Positions 38,806 through 47,948 of a stretch of DNA of 52,607 nt are shown in pieces (within the stretch, counting starts at the first letter, position 1; the number at the start of each line of letters is the position of its first letter). A program made the translations under genes and the position numbers. The stretch is from positions 1 to 52,607 of the IMG/VR virus record IMGVR_UViG_3300020055_000026. One strand, 5' to 3'. This DNA comes from a virus. The notes below the pieces were generated by a model. The model was not told the DNA's origin. It ran no database searches and saw only the letters and a program-made list of their open reading frames with translations.

Positions 38806-39664
38806 AGGTTTTGTAATATATGCCAGTGGAAAAGAATATGTAAAGCAGGCTTATATTTGTGCTATTAGTATAAAAGAAAAAGGAAACTCATATCCAGTAA
38901 CAATTGTTACTTGTGATAAGATAGATGACGAGCAGAAAAAGGTATTTGATAGCGTAGTACCAATACCTTGGCACGAGCATGACAATACTCGATATCAAGT
39001 TTTGAATCGATGGAAGACTTACCACGCCTCACCTTATGATGAGACAATTGTATTAGATGCTGATACTGTAGTAACACAAAATATTGATGATTGGTGGAAG
39101 TTTTTTAGTAAGTATGAGTTATTTTTTCCATCTAGAGTTTATACATATCGAGGCGAGTTAGTTACAGGACATTATTATCGTAAAGCATTTGTAGAAAATA
39201 ATTTGCCAAGTATATATACAGGAATACATTATTTTAGAAAAGATGATTTGGCGCATGAATTTTTTAAATGGTTAGAACTTATATCTAATAACTGGGAATT
39301 GTTTTATGGGCAATACTGTAAAGATTATTATCCACCAGCACCAAGTATGGATGTATCTACAGCAATTGCAATTAAAATTTTAGAGTTAGATCAAACAGTA
39401 ACTAATAATAAAACTAATCTTATAAATTTTGTTCATATGAAAGAACGAATACAAGGTTGGGCAAATATTCGATCTACTTGGTTGAAGCACGTTGGGGTTT
39501 ATTTAACAGAAGATTTAGATTTAGTGATCGGTAATCATTTTCAAAGAGGTGTTTTTCATTATGTTGATTCTGATTTTTTATCTAAAGAAATAGTTGATAT
39601 ATATGAAAGGAAATATTTTCCTAACAAAGTTTATGAAGAAATAGTACAAGGTATTGTATCATGA
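38798..39664 (+). CDS. glycosyltransferase-like protein B (GT-A fold), paralog of A
   Basis: Start chosen at ATG 38798 (MSKGFVIYASG), 288 residues, because AAGGTG lies 7 bases upstream; the ATG at 38783 would lie inside the previous coding end. Seen: KGFVIYASGKEYVKQAYICA opening, VTIVTCDKI, then SPYDETIVLDADTV with D87-A-D89 as the metal/nucleotide-sugar motif. Near 144-150 comes YTGIHYFRKDD, where GT8-type enzymes place acceptor residues. The end overlaps the next gene by four bases. Same fold and probably the same pathway as protein A. Confidence 0.65.
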   Translation: MSKGFVIYASGKEYVKQAYICAISIKEKGNSYPVTIVTCDKIDDEQKKVFDSVVPIPWHEHDNTRYQVLNRWKTYHASPYDETIVLDADTVVTQNIDDWWKFFSKYELFFPSRVYTYRGELVTGHYYRKAFVENNLPSIYTGIHYFRKDDLAHEFFKWLELISNNWELFYGQYCKDYYPPAPSMDVSTAIAIKILELDQTVTNNKTNLINFVHMKERIQGWANIRSTWLKHVGVYLTEDLDLVIGNHFQRGVFHYVDSDFLSKEIVDIYERKYFPNKVYEEIVQGIVS

Positions 39665-40263
39665 GTTATGTTTGTTTTAATGTTCGAGAAGGAAATATAT
39701 TAGCAATAACAAATAATAAACCAGATGATTTAGATTTTGACTGTGAATGGAAATCTATAATAGTTGATGTTGCTGAGGTTGAAGATATTCTATTAGGAAA
39801 TGAAGACTACGCAAATTTTATAGTAATATATGATCGAACGTATCTTGGTTATAAATTAAAGCGTAAAGAAATTATACCAGTTGATGAATTAAATATACAA
39901 GAAATTGTTTATAAAATTCCACAAGTTCATAAGGACTTAGATGCTGATATTAAGATAATACAAGATATTGATACAACTTGTTGGAAAGTTTATGTTGGTA
40001 AAGATGCCGCTGGAAAACTTAGAGCAGAGTTTGCTAGTTTAAAGTTAGTTTTACATTTTTCAGTAACTCAATATAACAATCCTAATATATTATATCGTAT
40101 ATTAAAAGTAGATTTAGAGAAATTAGTAAATGAGCATCATTGTGTCCTTCATTTTGAAGAAGACTGGGAATATGATCCATATTTTCCAGTGAGTATTTTT
40201 ACAGTAAGACGATTTGACAATTACACATATCAAAGAGTAGTGGATTATGGAGAAAGTATTTAA
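39661..40263 (+). CDS. small protein sharing the N-terminal domain of a radical-SAM neighbour (unknown function)
   Basis: Seen: 200 residues. Residues 1-70 (MSYVCFNVREGNILAITNN, ..DILLGNEDYANFIVIYD, YKLKRKE) match in pattern the first 65 residues of the radical-SAM protein at 43942 (MSYVYYNNDGSIIAASND, ..KLLVGEHLPSEYNVYKN, LVYKKE). The rest is alternating strand-like sequence with VLHFEEDWEYDP near 165-176. No catalytic motif recognised. ATGA overlap upstream, 17-base overlap downstream. A partner or docking protein for the enzymes is plausible but unproven. Confidence 0.6.
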   Translation: MSYVCFNVREGNILAITNNKPDDLDFDCEWKSIIVDVAEVEDILLGNEDYANFIVIYDRTYLGYKLKRKEIIPVDELNIQEIVYKIPQVHKDLDADIKIIQDIDTTCWKVYVGKDAAGKLRAEFASLKLVLHFSVTQYNNPNILYRILKVDLEKLVNEHHCVLHFEEDWEYDPYFPVSIFTVRRFDNYTYQRVVDYGESI

Positions 40264-41176
40264 GGTATTGGATTACGATATAATTTATTTAAGTTATGAT
40301 GAACCAAATGCTGAACAGAATTATGCTGATTTATGTAAGAAAATACCATGGGCAAAAAGAGTTCATGGCGTAGAAGGCTCGGATGCGGCACACAAAGCCT
40401 GCGCAAATTTATCTGAGACTGATAGATTTGTTACTATAGACGGCGATAATAGAATTAGAGAAGATTTTCTTACGCAAGAGATTAATTTTGGCGATCATTA
40501 TGAGCTAGAAGATAAAGTTATTAGTTGGTGTGGGTATAATGTTATCAACGGACTTATGTATGGTAACGGCGGAGTAAAATGTTGGCCCAAAGATTTTGTG
40601 CTAAATATGCGAACACACGAAAACGCAGATCCAAATAATCCACACGCTCAAGTAGATTTTTGCTGGGATGTAGAATACATTCAAATGAATTCTTGTTTCT
40701 CTGATATTTACAATAACGCAACACCACAGCAAGCATGGCGAGCAGGATTTAGAGAAGGCGTAAAGATGGCACTAGATCAAGGAGTAAAGCCATCTTTGGA
40801 AGACTTCAAAAATAACCACTGGAAAAACCTCCACAGGCTGTTTATTTGGCTTATGGTGGGTAACGATGTTGAGAATGGAATGTGGGCGATCTTGGGCGCT
40901 AGACAGGGCCTATACAAGACGATGTGCACCGACTGGGATTATGTTCAAGTAAGAGACTTTACTTACCTAAATAAATTATGGAATGAAGAAGTTAGTAAGC
41001 TAACCGAAACAGATGCTGAAGGAGAGATTATTTGGTTTGGCAGATTATTAGAAGAAGAATTAGATTTACCAATTGATAGAAAACCTTTAACAGAAAAGCA
41101 AAGTATATTTTTCAAAACAGTATATCAAAACCCATCTAGGATTTCAAGAGCAGTAATTGATCCGGAGATAGGATGA
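40247..41176 (+). CDS. glycosyltransferase-like protein C (YDIIYLSYDEP family)
   Basis: Seen: 309 residues. Opens YDIIYLSYDEPNAEQNY, then KRVHGVEGSDAAHKAC and FVTIDGDNRI (D65-G-D67 as DxD-type motif), with VINGLMYGNGGVKCWPKDFVLNM at about 102-125. These elements recur in the same order in the C-terminal domain of the protein at 49302, so they form a distinct family. It is GT-A-like by the DxD region, but the donor and acceptor are unknown. GC is raised in its second half. It overlaps both neighbours. Confidence 0.6.
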   Translation: MEKVFKVLDYDIIYLSYDEPNAEQNYADLCKKIPWAKRVHGVEGSDAAHKACANLSETDRFVTIDGDNRIREDFLTQEINFGDHYELEDKVISWCGYNVINGLMYGNGGVKCWPKDFVLNMRTHENADPNNPHAQVDFCWDVEYIQMNSCFSDIYNNATPQQAWRAGFREGVKMALDQGVKPSLEDFKNNHWKNLHRLFIWLMVGNDVENGMWAILGARQGLYKTMCTDWDYVQVRDFTYLNKLWNEEVSKLTETDAEGEIIWFGRLLEEELDLPIDRKPLTEKQSIFFKTVYQNPSRISRAVIDPEIG

Positions 41177-42597
41177 GAGAAAATCAGCGAGGAGATCAAG
41201 TCTCGCTAGTTGAAGGACGATATGTTTCAAAATATTTTAAAGATAGTAAAGAGACACTAACGGATCTCAATGCCGTTAGTCCGTCATTCTGCCTAGCAAA
41301 ATGGTTCAATGTATCAATTCATATCCCAACAGGGCAGACTCACAGTTGTTATCATCCTCAGTCTCACGCTATACCATTAGACGAGTTAGCGGCTAATCCA
41401 GATGCTATACACAACACTAGCCATAAAATACAGCAGCGGCATAAGATGTTGGAAGGAGAGCGTCCAAAAGAGTGTAGTTACTGCTGGGATATTGAAGATC
41501 AAGGCAATATAAGTGACAGAGCTTACCGCAGCAATGATGTTCAAGAGGAAGGACTAATACAAAAAGCATTAGACAACATTCAGCACCCAACTCCACGCTA
41601 TATGGAGGTAAATTTTAATCAGGCTTGTAACTTTAAGTGTGCATATTGCTCACCGCATTTATCTACTGAATGGCTAAAGGAGGTACAAGAGTATGGCGGT
41701 TACAAATTATCATCAGGAACGCATAATGATAAAGGTTGGGTAGATAGATTAGGGATTGACAATAGCCCAGACAATCCATACGTTCAATCGTTTTGGGAAT
41801 GGTGGCCCACTGTATATAAGGATCTAAAAACATTTAGAATGACAGGCGGTGAGCCACTAATGGATAAGAATACTTTCAGAGTATTTGATTATGTAAAACA
41901 AAATCCAAATCCAGAACTTAATTTGTGTATTACAAGTAATTGTTGCCCACCAGGCAATCAATGGAATAAGTTTATGGTTGCTATAAAAGAGATAGCAAAT
42001 GAAGAAACGCTCAATCACTTTCAACTATATTGTAGCTTAGATACTTGGGGAGAGCAAGCAGAATATATCCGTAACGGTTTAGATTATGAGATATTAAGAA
42101 AAAATATTGTACAATTTTTAACAGAGTGCAAAAATCATAGCTTAGGATTTATAATTACATCAAATTTGCTCAGTCTTCCTAATTGGTGTAAGTTTATAGA
42201 GACTATTCATGAGCTACGATGTAAAGTAAATAAAGAGAGACAACTAATATGGTTTGATACTCCAATGCTACATCATCCTAATTGGCTAAGTATGAGATTA
42301 GCAACTCCAGAGATGTTGAATAATTTACAACTTAGTATAGATTTTATGGAAAATAATAAAGAGACTTCCAATAATAGATTTAAAGGTTTTAAGGATTTTG
42401 AGATTGATAGAGTAAGACGATTATATGATTGGGCTAAACATCCTTTTAGTGCTGAAGAAGATGAGAAACATAAGATAGACTTTTATTTATTTTTTACTGA
42501 ACATGATAAAAGGCGCAATACAAATTTTACAAAAACATTTCCAACTATGATAAAATTTATGAACCAGTGTAAGGAGTATTATGAGCAAAGGAGATGA
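41173..42597 (+). CDS. radical-SAM protein 1 with N-terminal twitch-like cluster domain
   Basis: Seen: 474 residues. Residues 30-110 hold four Cys (C40, C59, C101, C104, the last two in CSYCW), as in twitch-type domains that bind an auxiliary iron-sulfur cluster. Then comes the radical-SAM core with C152-x3-C156-x2-C159 and a GGEP motif (225-228), which bind the 4Fe-4S cluster and SAM. It is strongly similar to radical-SAM 2 (both have NPYV/IxxFWxWWP and FR/LRxTGGEPLM). Known: such twitch radical-SAM proteins occur in marine T4-like phages; substrate unknown. ATGA overlap upstream, 17-base overlap downstream. Confidence 0.85.
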   Translation: MRENQRGDQVSLVEGRYVSKYFKDSKETLTDLNAVSPSFCLAKWFNVSIHIPTGQTHSCYHPQSHAIPLDELAANPDAIHNTSHKIQQRHKMLEGERPKECSYCWDIEDQGNISDRAYRSNDVQEEGLIQKALDNIQHPTPRYMEVNFNQACNFKCAYCSPHLSTEWLKEVQEYGGYKLSSGTHNDKGWVDRLGIDNSPDNPYVQSFWEWWPTVYKDLKTFRMTGGEPLMDKNTFRVFDYVKQNPNPELNLCITSNCCPPGNQWNKFMVAIKEIANEETLNHFQLYCSLDTWGEQAEYIRNGLDYEILRKNIVQFLTECKNHSLGFIITSNLLSLPNWCKFIETIHELRCKVNKERQLIWFDTPMLHHPNWLSMRLATPEMLNNLQLSIDFMENNKETSNNRFKGFKDFEIDRVRRLYDWAKHPFSAEEDEKHKIDFYLFFTEHDKRRNTNFTKTFPTMIKFMNQCKEYYEQRR

Positions 42598-43945
42598 TCA
42601 CGTTCGAGAAGCAAGAGATGTTGCAAAGAGACTGAATGCAGTAGGTCCAGGGTTTTGTGCTATGAAGTGGCTACATCAAACTTTATATTTACATACAGGT
42701 GATAATCATAGTTGTTATCATCCACGTCCCCATCATATTCCTTTACATACTCTAAAAGATAACCCGTCTGCTTTGCATAATACTAACTGGAAAAAAGAAC
42801 AACGAAAAACAATGTTAGAGGGTGGACGCCCTGCTGAGTGTTATTATTGTTGGAATATTGAAGATTTAGAAGGAGATCATTTATCAGATAGAATGTTCCA
42901 TAGCTCTAGCTCGTTTGCTGAGCCAATGATTGAAAAATTAGCAGAGCTTCCTTGGGATGCTAATATAAATCCAAGATATTTAGAAGTATCGTTTGGCAAT
43001 GGTTGTAATTATAGATGTGGTTACTGCTGTCCACAAGCAAGCACAATGTGGATGGAAGAAATTGAGACATACGGCAATTATGATTTGACATATAATCAAT
43101 ATGGAACAGAGTTTTTGCGAAGCGGAAACTACTATGGACCAAATGAAGATAATCCATATATTGAGGCGTTTTGGAAATGGTGGCCCAGTTTGAAAAATGA
43201 TTTATGGACACTTCGTATTACTGGCGGGGAGCCACTAATGAATCCTGGAGCTATGAAGTTTTTTGATTTATTAGAAAATGAACCATCGCCTAACTTAGAG
43301 ATTAGCTTAAATAGTAATTTAGGTGTTACTACAAAAAAGATTGATAGGTTGTTTGATCGGATACGAAGTTTATTAGATCAAAATAAAATTAAGAAATTTA
43401 GACTCTTTACAAGTATTGATACATGGGGACCACAAGCTGAGTATATGCGTACTGGAATGAAGTTAGATCATTGGGAGCGCAATCTTAGAAAAGCAATGGA
43501 GATGGAATTTGAAGTAAGTCTTATGTGTACATTTAATGTTTTATGTGTTACAAACTATAAATCGTTTTTATATAAAATGAAAGAATGGAGAGCTGATTAT
43601 GGCAAAGAGGCTATTTCATTTGATGTTCCATATCTTAAAGAACCACCTCATTGGATGATTAATATTTTGCCCGAAAGTTTTATGGAATATATGCATGATA
43701 CTTTAGAGTTTATTAATAGTGACTCTGATTTTTTACCAGCAGAGTATGAGAGATTTAAACGAGTCACAAATTATATGAAAACTAATCCAGTTGAGCATAG
43801 TAAAATTTTACAAGGACAAAGAGATTTTTATTCATTTTTTACAGAAAATGATAAACGATTAGGAACTGATTTGTTAGCTACATTTCCTGAGTATAAAGAT
43901 TTTTATTATCATTGTAAAGATGTTTATGAGAACTACGAAAAATGA
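42581..43945 (+). CDS. radical-SAM protein 2, paralog of protein 1
   Basis: Seen: 454 residues; AAGGAG 5 bases before the ATG. N-terminal cluster ligands C26, C45, C87, C90 (CYYCW), radical-SAM C142-x3-C146-x2-C149, and GGEP at 215-218. The same long spacer as in protein 1 lies between the Cys motif and GGEP. The high likeness over the core indicates a tandem duplication. One enzyme may act on the product of the other, or on a second site. No RiPP-type precursor peptide fits between the genes because they overlap. Confidence 0.85.
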   Translation: MSKGDDHVREARDVAKRLNAVGPGFCAMKWLHQTLYLHTGDNHSCYHPRPHHIPLHTLKDNPSALHNTNWKKEQRKTMLEGGRPAECYYCWNIEDLEGDHLSDRMFHSSSSFAEPMIEKLAELPWDANINPRYLEVSFGNGCNYRCGYCCPQASTMWMEEIETYGNYDLTYNQYGTEFLRSGNYYGPNEDNPYIEAFWKWWPSLKNDLWTLRITGGEPLMNPGAMKFFDLLENEPSPNLEISLNSNLGVTTKKIDRLFDRIRSLLDQNKIKKFRLFTSIDTWGPQAEYMRTGMKLDHWERNLRKAMEMEFEVSLMCTFNVLCVTNYKSFLYKMKEWRADYGKEAISFDVPYLKEPPHWMINILPESFMEYMHDTLEFINSDSDFLPAEYERFKRVTNYMKTNPVEHSKILQGQRDFYSFFTENDKRLGTDLLATFPEYKDFYYHCKDVYENYEK

Positions 43946-45504
43946 GTTATGTATATTATAATAATGACGGCTCAATAATAGCAGCATCAAATGATTTGTT
44001 AACAGATTTTGCAAATGCCAACATTTTAGAAATTGAGTTTGAAAAAATAGAAAAATTGTTAGTTGGAGAGCATTTACCATCAGAGTATAATGTTTATAAA
44101 AATAAACTAGTCTATAAAAAAGAGAAAGTAGAATCAACATGGAAGTTAAAGGCTATTACATTTTTTTATAAATATTTGAGAAGAGTTGAATCATATTATA
44201 ATACCTATCATGACATACTTAAATATAAAGTAGCATTAATGACAACGACACCATATAGTCCCCCATCTAAATCTCTTTATCATCGTCCCCCATCTAAACC
44301 TATTCATCCAACAAGATGTGTTAATCCATATCTAAATTTAACAATACATCCAAGTGGTAAAGTTAAAGTATGTTGTATGAGTCATAAGTGGCTCACTACT
44401 GATTCTGGAGAGACTACTTTAAATAATGCTAGTTTGTTAGATTTTTGGAATTCAAAAGACAGAAAACGATTTATAAAACAATTAGAGAGTAAAATACAAG
44501 TTCCTGAATGTAAGGCTTGTTGGACTGAAGAAGCAGCAGGAAAAGATAGTAAAAGATTGCGAGATAATGCAGCATACAAACACATACCACACGATGAACA
44601 GTCTTTTCCAATAGTATTAGATTTAGGTATGGGAAACTTATGTAATTTAAAATGTCGTATTTGTTCAGCAGTTCATAGTACACCTATGTTAGCTGAAGAA
44701 GCTGAAATGTTGCAGCCAAACGATGTTGTTGGTTATATGAATCAAGATAAGTTCCGTATTACTCGTGAAAGTTTTGATCCTAATAATTCGTATGTTTGGG
44801 AAGATATAAAACCATTTCTAAAAAATGCTATGAGGTTTGATTTCTCAGGCGGAGAGCCTTTTTATATTGATTCGCATTGGCGTATAATAGATCATTGTGT
44901 AGAGAATGATTATGCGAAAGAACAAATAGTTCATTACAATACAAATGGATCAATATTTCCACAAAAGCATATTCACAAGTTAGATAAATTCAAATTAGTT
45001 GATATACAAATAAGTTCAGATGGTATAGGTAAACAATTTGAATATTTGAGAAGTGGTGTATCATTTGAATTGTCAGAACAAAATATAGATAAGTTTTTAG
45101 AAAGAAAAAAAGAAAGTAAAACTAATTGGTTATTAGGTGCTTGTCTAAGTGTAAGTGCTTTCAATGTTTTTGATTTTTTTGAAACTTATGAGCATTATAC
45201 AGCAAAAGGTTTAGGGGTATATGTTAATTTTGTTCATGATAATGGTGGAATACGAGTGCTACCAACAGAAGTTAAAAATCATTTGATAGATAAACTTCAA
45301 AGGACTGAAAGTAAGTATAACAAAGCAGATTGGCGTAAAGTAAAAAACTCAATATCAAGTATATTGAATAATACTGAGTTCGTAGAAGAAGATTGGCTTT
45401 GGTTTTGTAATAGATTTCAAAGTTTAGATAAAGTGAGAGAGGAAAGTTTTGAACAAACTTTTCCAGAATACTATAAGTTATTAAAGGAATATATAAATGT
45501 TTAA
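43942..45504 (+). CDS. radical-SAM protein 3 with extra N-terminal domain
   Basis: Seen: 520 residues in three parts. Residues 1-65 are the small domain also found as the N-terminal part of the 200-residue protein at 39661. Residues 65-120 are a linker with a repeated PPSK motif. Residues 126-205 are a twitch-like domain (C126, C144, C145, C190, C193; HPSGKVKVCC and CKACW). The radical-SAM core follows with C234-x3-C238-x2-C241 and SGGEP (302-306). It shares the NPSG/HPSG...VCC element with radical-SAM 5. The fused first domain may recruit a partner or substrate. Confidence 0.85.
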   Translation: MSYVYYNNDGSIIAASNDLLTDFANANILEIEFEKIEKLLVGEHLPSEYNVYKNKLVYKKEKVESTWKLKAITFFYKYLRRVESYYNTYHDILKYKVALMTTTPYSPPSKSLYHRPPSKPIHPTRCVNPYLNLTIHPSGKVKVCCMSHKWLTTDSGETTLNNASLLDFWNSKDRKRFIKQLESKIQVPECKACWTEEAAGKDSKRLRDNAAYKHIPHDEQSFPIVLDLGMGNLCNLKCRICSAVHSTPMLAEEAEMLQPNDVVGYMNQDKFRITRESFDPNNSYVWEDIKPFLKNAMRFDFSGGEPFYIDSHWRIIDHCVENDYAKEQIVHYNTNGSIFPQKHIHKLDKFKLVDIQISSDGIGKQFEYLRSGVSFELSEQNIDKFLERKKESKTNWLLGACLSVSAFNVFDFFETYEHYTAKGLGVYVNFVHDNGGIRVLPTEVKNHLIDKLQRTESKYNKADWRKVKNSISSILNNTEFVEEDWLWFCNRFQSLDKVREESFEQTFPEYYKLLKEYINV

Positions 45505-46750
45505 TGGTAGCAAATATCAAGTCCATTGGGAACCATCAGATAGATGTAATAGTCGGTGTCCAATGTGCCCAAGGTATGATGACAGAGGTTATGAGACAAA
45601 GCATTTAGCAAATACTGAATGGACCTTAGCTCAGTTTAAGAAAGCATGGCCCTTAGATTTTTTATCTGTGAATCTTAAGAAAATATTATCGTGTGGTAAT
45701 TTTGGAGATCCTTGTGCCTGTCGAGAGTTTGTGGATATTTATGAGTATGTTAGGGAAATAAATCCAACAGTTGGTTTAGCTTGTAACACAAATGCTAGTC
45801 TTAGGCAAACAGATTGGTGGGCTAGGTTAGGTGCTGTTATGACAAAAGAGCAAAATGCAGGAAACTACTGTACGTTTAGTATAGATGGTTTGAAGGATAC
45901 TAATCATATATATAGGCGTAATACAGATTTTGATAGGATTATAGAAAATGCTAAAGCATTTATTGATGCAGGCGGAGTAGCTCATTGGGATTTTATAGTA
46001 TTTAGGCATAATGAGCATCAAGTAGAAGAAGCTAGAGATTTAGCTCGATCAATGGGATTTGAAAACTTCAATGTAAAGAAAACAACCCGTTGGCAACGAT
46101 ATGATGATGGTATTGGCAGTTATAAAGTATATCACAATGGCGAATACAAATATGATTTGCAACAACCATCTGATAAAGCATTTAGACATCACTTTGAAGA
46201 TGCTACTATGTTCCAAGGGGAAGAGAGACAATCTTTTAGACCCAGTGATTTTCAAAATATGGTTGGGAGACATAATTCTGAAAGAAGATGGGTAGGTGAT
46301 AGTTGGCAAGACATTGATTTACATAAGTTAAATATTGCGTGTCGTAGCTCAGCTGGGGCTCGTATAAATTATTATAATGAGATTTATATTTCAGCAGATG
46401 GAACTGTTCATCCTTGCTGTTATTTAGGAAGTGAGATAGTAAAAAGTCATAATGAAGTAGCAGATCAAAATTATTTAGATATGTTACAACTTGATGGCGG
46501 TTATGAGATGTTTAATATGCATAAGTATAACTTATGGGATATCTTAGATAGAAAAACATTTAGGGAATATTTACCTAGCTCGTGGGATTTAGAAAAAGGA
46601 AATGTTTCAATGCGTCCTCAAAAATGTGGAGCGTGTTGTGGTGTTGAATGGAATTGTTTAGATTACGGTGAGCTTGGCGATAAAAATGAAGGTTACTTTG
46701 TAAAAGAAGATACAAAAATTGAAGCACAGGAATCAGAAAATGAAATCTAG
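45497..46750 (+). CDS. radical-SAM protein 4 with C-terminal SPASM/twitch-like cluster region
   Basis: Seen: 417 residues; AAAGGA before the ATG, 8-base overlap with radical-SAM 3. The core motif C17-x3-C21-x2-C24 is right at the N-terminus, followed by SCGNFGDPC (65-73) in place of GGEP, and SIDGLKDTNH (128-137). The C-terminal third has C282, C307-C308 (DGTVHPCC) and C377-x2-C380-C381 (KCGACC), as expected for auxiliary-cluster ligands of SPASM or twitch proteins. It is a different subfamily from 1, 2, 3 and 5, but matches the partial gene at the right edge. Substrate unknown. Confidence 0.85.
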   Translation: MFNGSKYQVHWEPSDRCNSRCPMCPRYDDRGYETKHLANTEWTLAQFKKAWPLDFLSVNLKKILSCGNFGDPCACREFVDIYEYVREINPTVGLACNTNASLRQTDWWARLGAVMTKEQNAGNYCTFSIDGLKDTNHIYRRNTDFDRIIENAKAFIDAGGVAHWDFIVFRHNEHQVEEARDLARSMGFENFNVKKTTRWQRYDDGIGSYKVYHNGEYKYDLQQPSDKAFRHHFEDATMFQGEERQSFRPSDFQNMVGRHNSERRWVGDSWQDIDLHKLNIACRSSAGARINYYNEIYISADGTVHPCCYLGSEIVKSHNEVADQNYLDMLQLDGGYEMFNMHKYNLWDILDRKTFREYLPSSWDLEKGNVSMRPQKCGACCGVEWNCLDYGELGDKNEGYFVKEDTKIEAQESENEI

Positions 46751-47948
46751 CAATTATTGCGTACTGCCATTTAAAAGTTTTAGCACAAATCCATCAGGTG
46801 AGATCAGAGTATGTTGTAATAATGGACACATGCCAGCCCCGTATCAAAAAATATCTGAAACTGAAGATGTATTGAATAGTAGGTTTATCCAAGATATTAG
46901 GCAACAGTTTATTAATAATGAAAAACCAAGCATATGTGATAGATGCTGGAAACAAGAAGAAGCACAAGTTCGTAGTTTTCGTCATTATGCAAATAATGAT
47001 TTACTTTTTGGTATAAAAGATGATGACGAGTCATCTAAGGCTAACGTTAAAGTTTCTTTTGAAGATATAGAGTATTGCGATATTAGCATAGGAAATCATT
47101 GTAACCTTGCTTGTAGAATGTGCAACCCTTTTAGTAGTAGTCTAGTTGGTAAAGAATTTGCTTCTATGGAAGGACTTCCAGAACCAAATTTAATAGGCCC
47201 AACACCAGATGAGAAGAAAAAAATATATGAGATTTTAGAAAAAGCAGTAAATTTAAATACTGTTTATTTGTTAGGCGGTGAGCCGTTGATTACAGATTTA
47301 CATGAAGAAATATTAGATTTATTAATTGATTCAGGTAAAGCTCAGAATGTTGTTCTTAGGCTTAGCACTAATTTGCAAACAAATAAACTAGATAAGTTTA
47401 TTGAGAAATGGGTTAAGTTTAGGCAATTAGCGATTCAAGTTAGTATAGATGGTTATGACAATATGTATGAGTATATTAGATGGCCCGGCAAATGGAGTAA
47501 AATAGATGAGAATTTTAGACATTTGATAGATGCTACAAAATTATCAAAAAGAAAATTGCTCCCAAGTATCGCAACTACTATTCAAAATATAAACTGCCAT
47601 AGTATTTTAGATTTGGTAGAAAATTATTGTATGACAAATAGATATCCAGTATCGTTTTATTTTATACCAGTAACTTCAGGCGAGGATTTATATATGACTC
47701 CAAAGAAGACTTTGATGGAGGTTTTTAAGAGACAAGAAAGGTTACAGCACAAACTGGGAGGATATATACCTTTAAGTGATTTAGAAAAATATTTAACAAG
47801 TGCTATGAGTCGAAAACCTACTAAAGATGAAGTAACGAAATTTTTTGACAAGTATAAAAAGTTTGATATTAGACGAAAACAAAATTTATTTGAGGCTGCT
47901 CCTTTTATGGAAAATTTAGCTAAGGAGTTTAAGATTAAGACATGGTGA
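46740..47948 (+). CDS. radical-SAM protein 5 with N-terminal twitch-like domain
   Basis: Start at ATG 46740 (MKSSNYCVLP), 402 residues; AGGAA upstream, and the ATG at 46719 lies deep in the previous gene. Seen: C7, C25, C26 (NPSGEIRVCC) and C66, C69 (CDRCW) in the N-terminal domain, then C121-x3-C125-x2-C128 and GGEP (179-182). The order and spacing match protein 3 without its extra first domain. It overlaps the previous gene by 11 and the next by 7 bases. Same class, substrate unknown. Confidence 0.85.
   Translation: MKSSNYCVLPFKSFSTNPSGEIRVCCNNGHMPAPYQKISETEDVLNSRFIQDIRQQFINNEKPSICDRCWKQEEAQVRSFRHYANNDLLFGIKDDDESSKANVKVSFEDIEYCDISIGNHCNLACRMCNPFSSSLVGKEFASMEGLPEPNLIGPTPDEKKKIYEILEKAVNLNTVYLLGGEPLITDLHEEILDLLIDSGKAQNVVLRLSTNLQTNKLDKFIEKWVKFRQLAIQVSIDGYDNMYEYIRWPGKWSKIDENFRHLIDATKLSKRKLLPSIATTIQNINCHSILDLVENYCMTNRYPVSFYFIPVTSGEDLYMTPKKTLMEVFKRQERLQHKLGGYIPLSDLEKYLTSAMSRKPTKDEVTKFFDKYKKFDIRRKQNLFEAAPFMENLAKEFKIKTW

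Noticed and set aside
46719-46739. Upstream start for radical-SAM 5
   Set aside because: It would extend the overlap with the previous gene to 32 bases; ATG 46740 has AGGAA at proper distance and the natural start of the twitch domain.
41173-47948. RiPP cluster with a precursor peptide
   Set aside because: The radical-SAM genes overlap one another, leaving no space for a precursor gene inside the array; none was seen at the borders.
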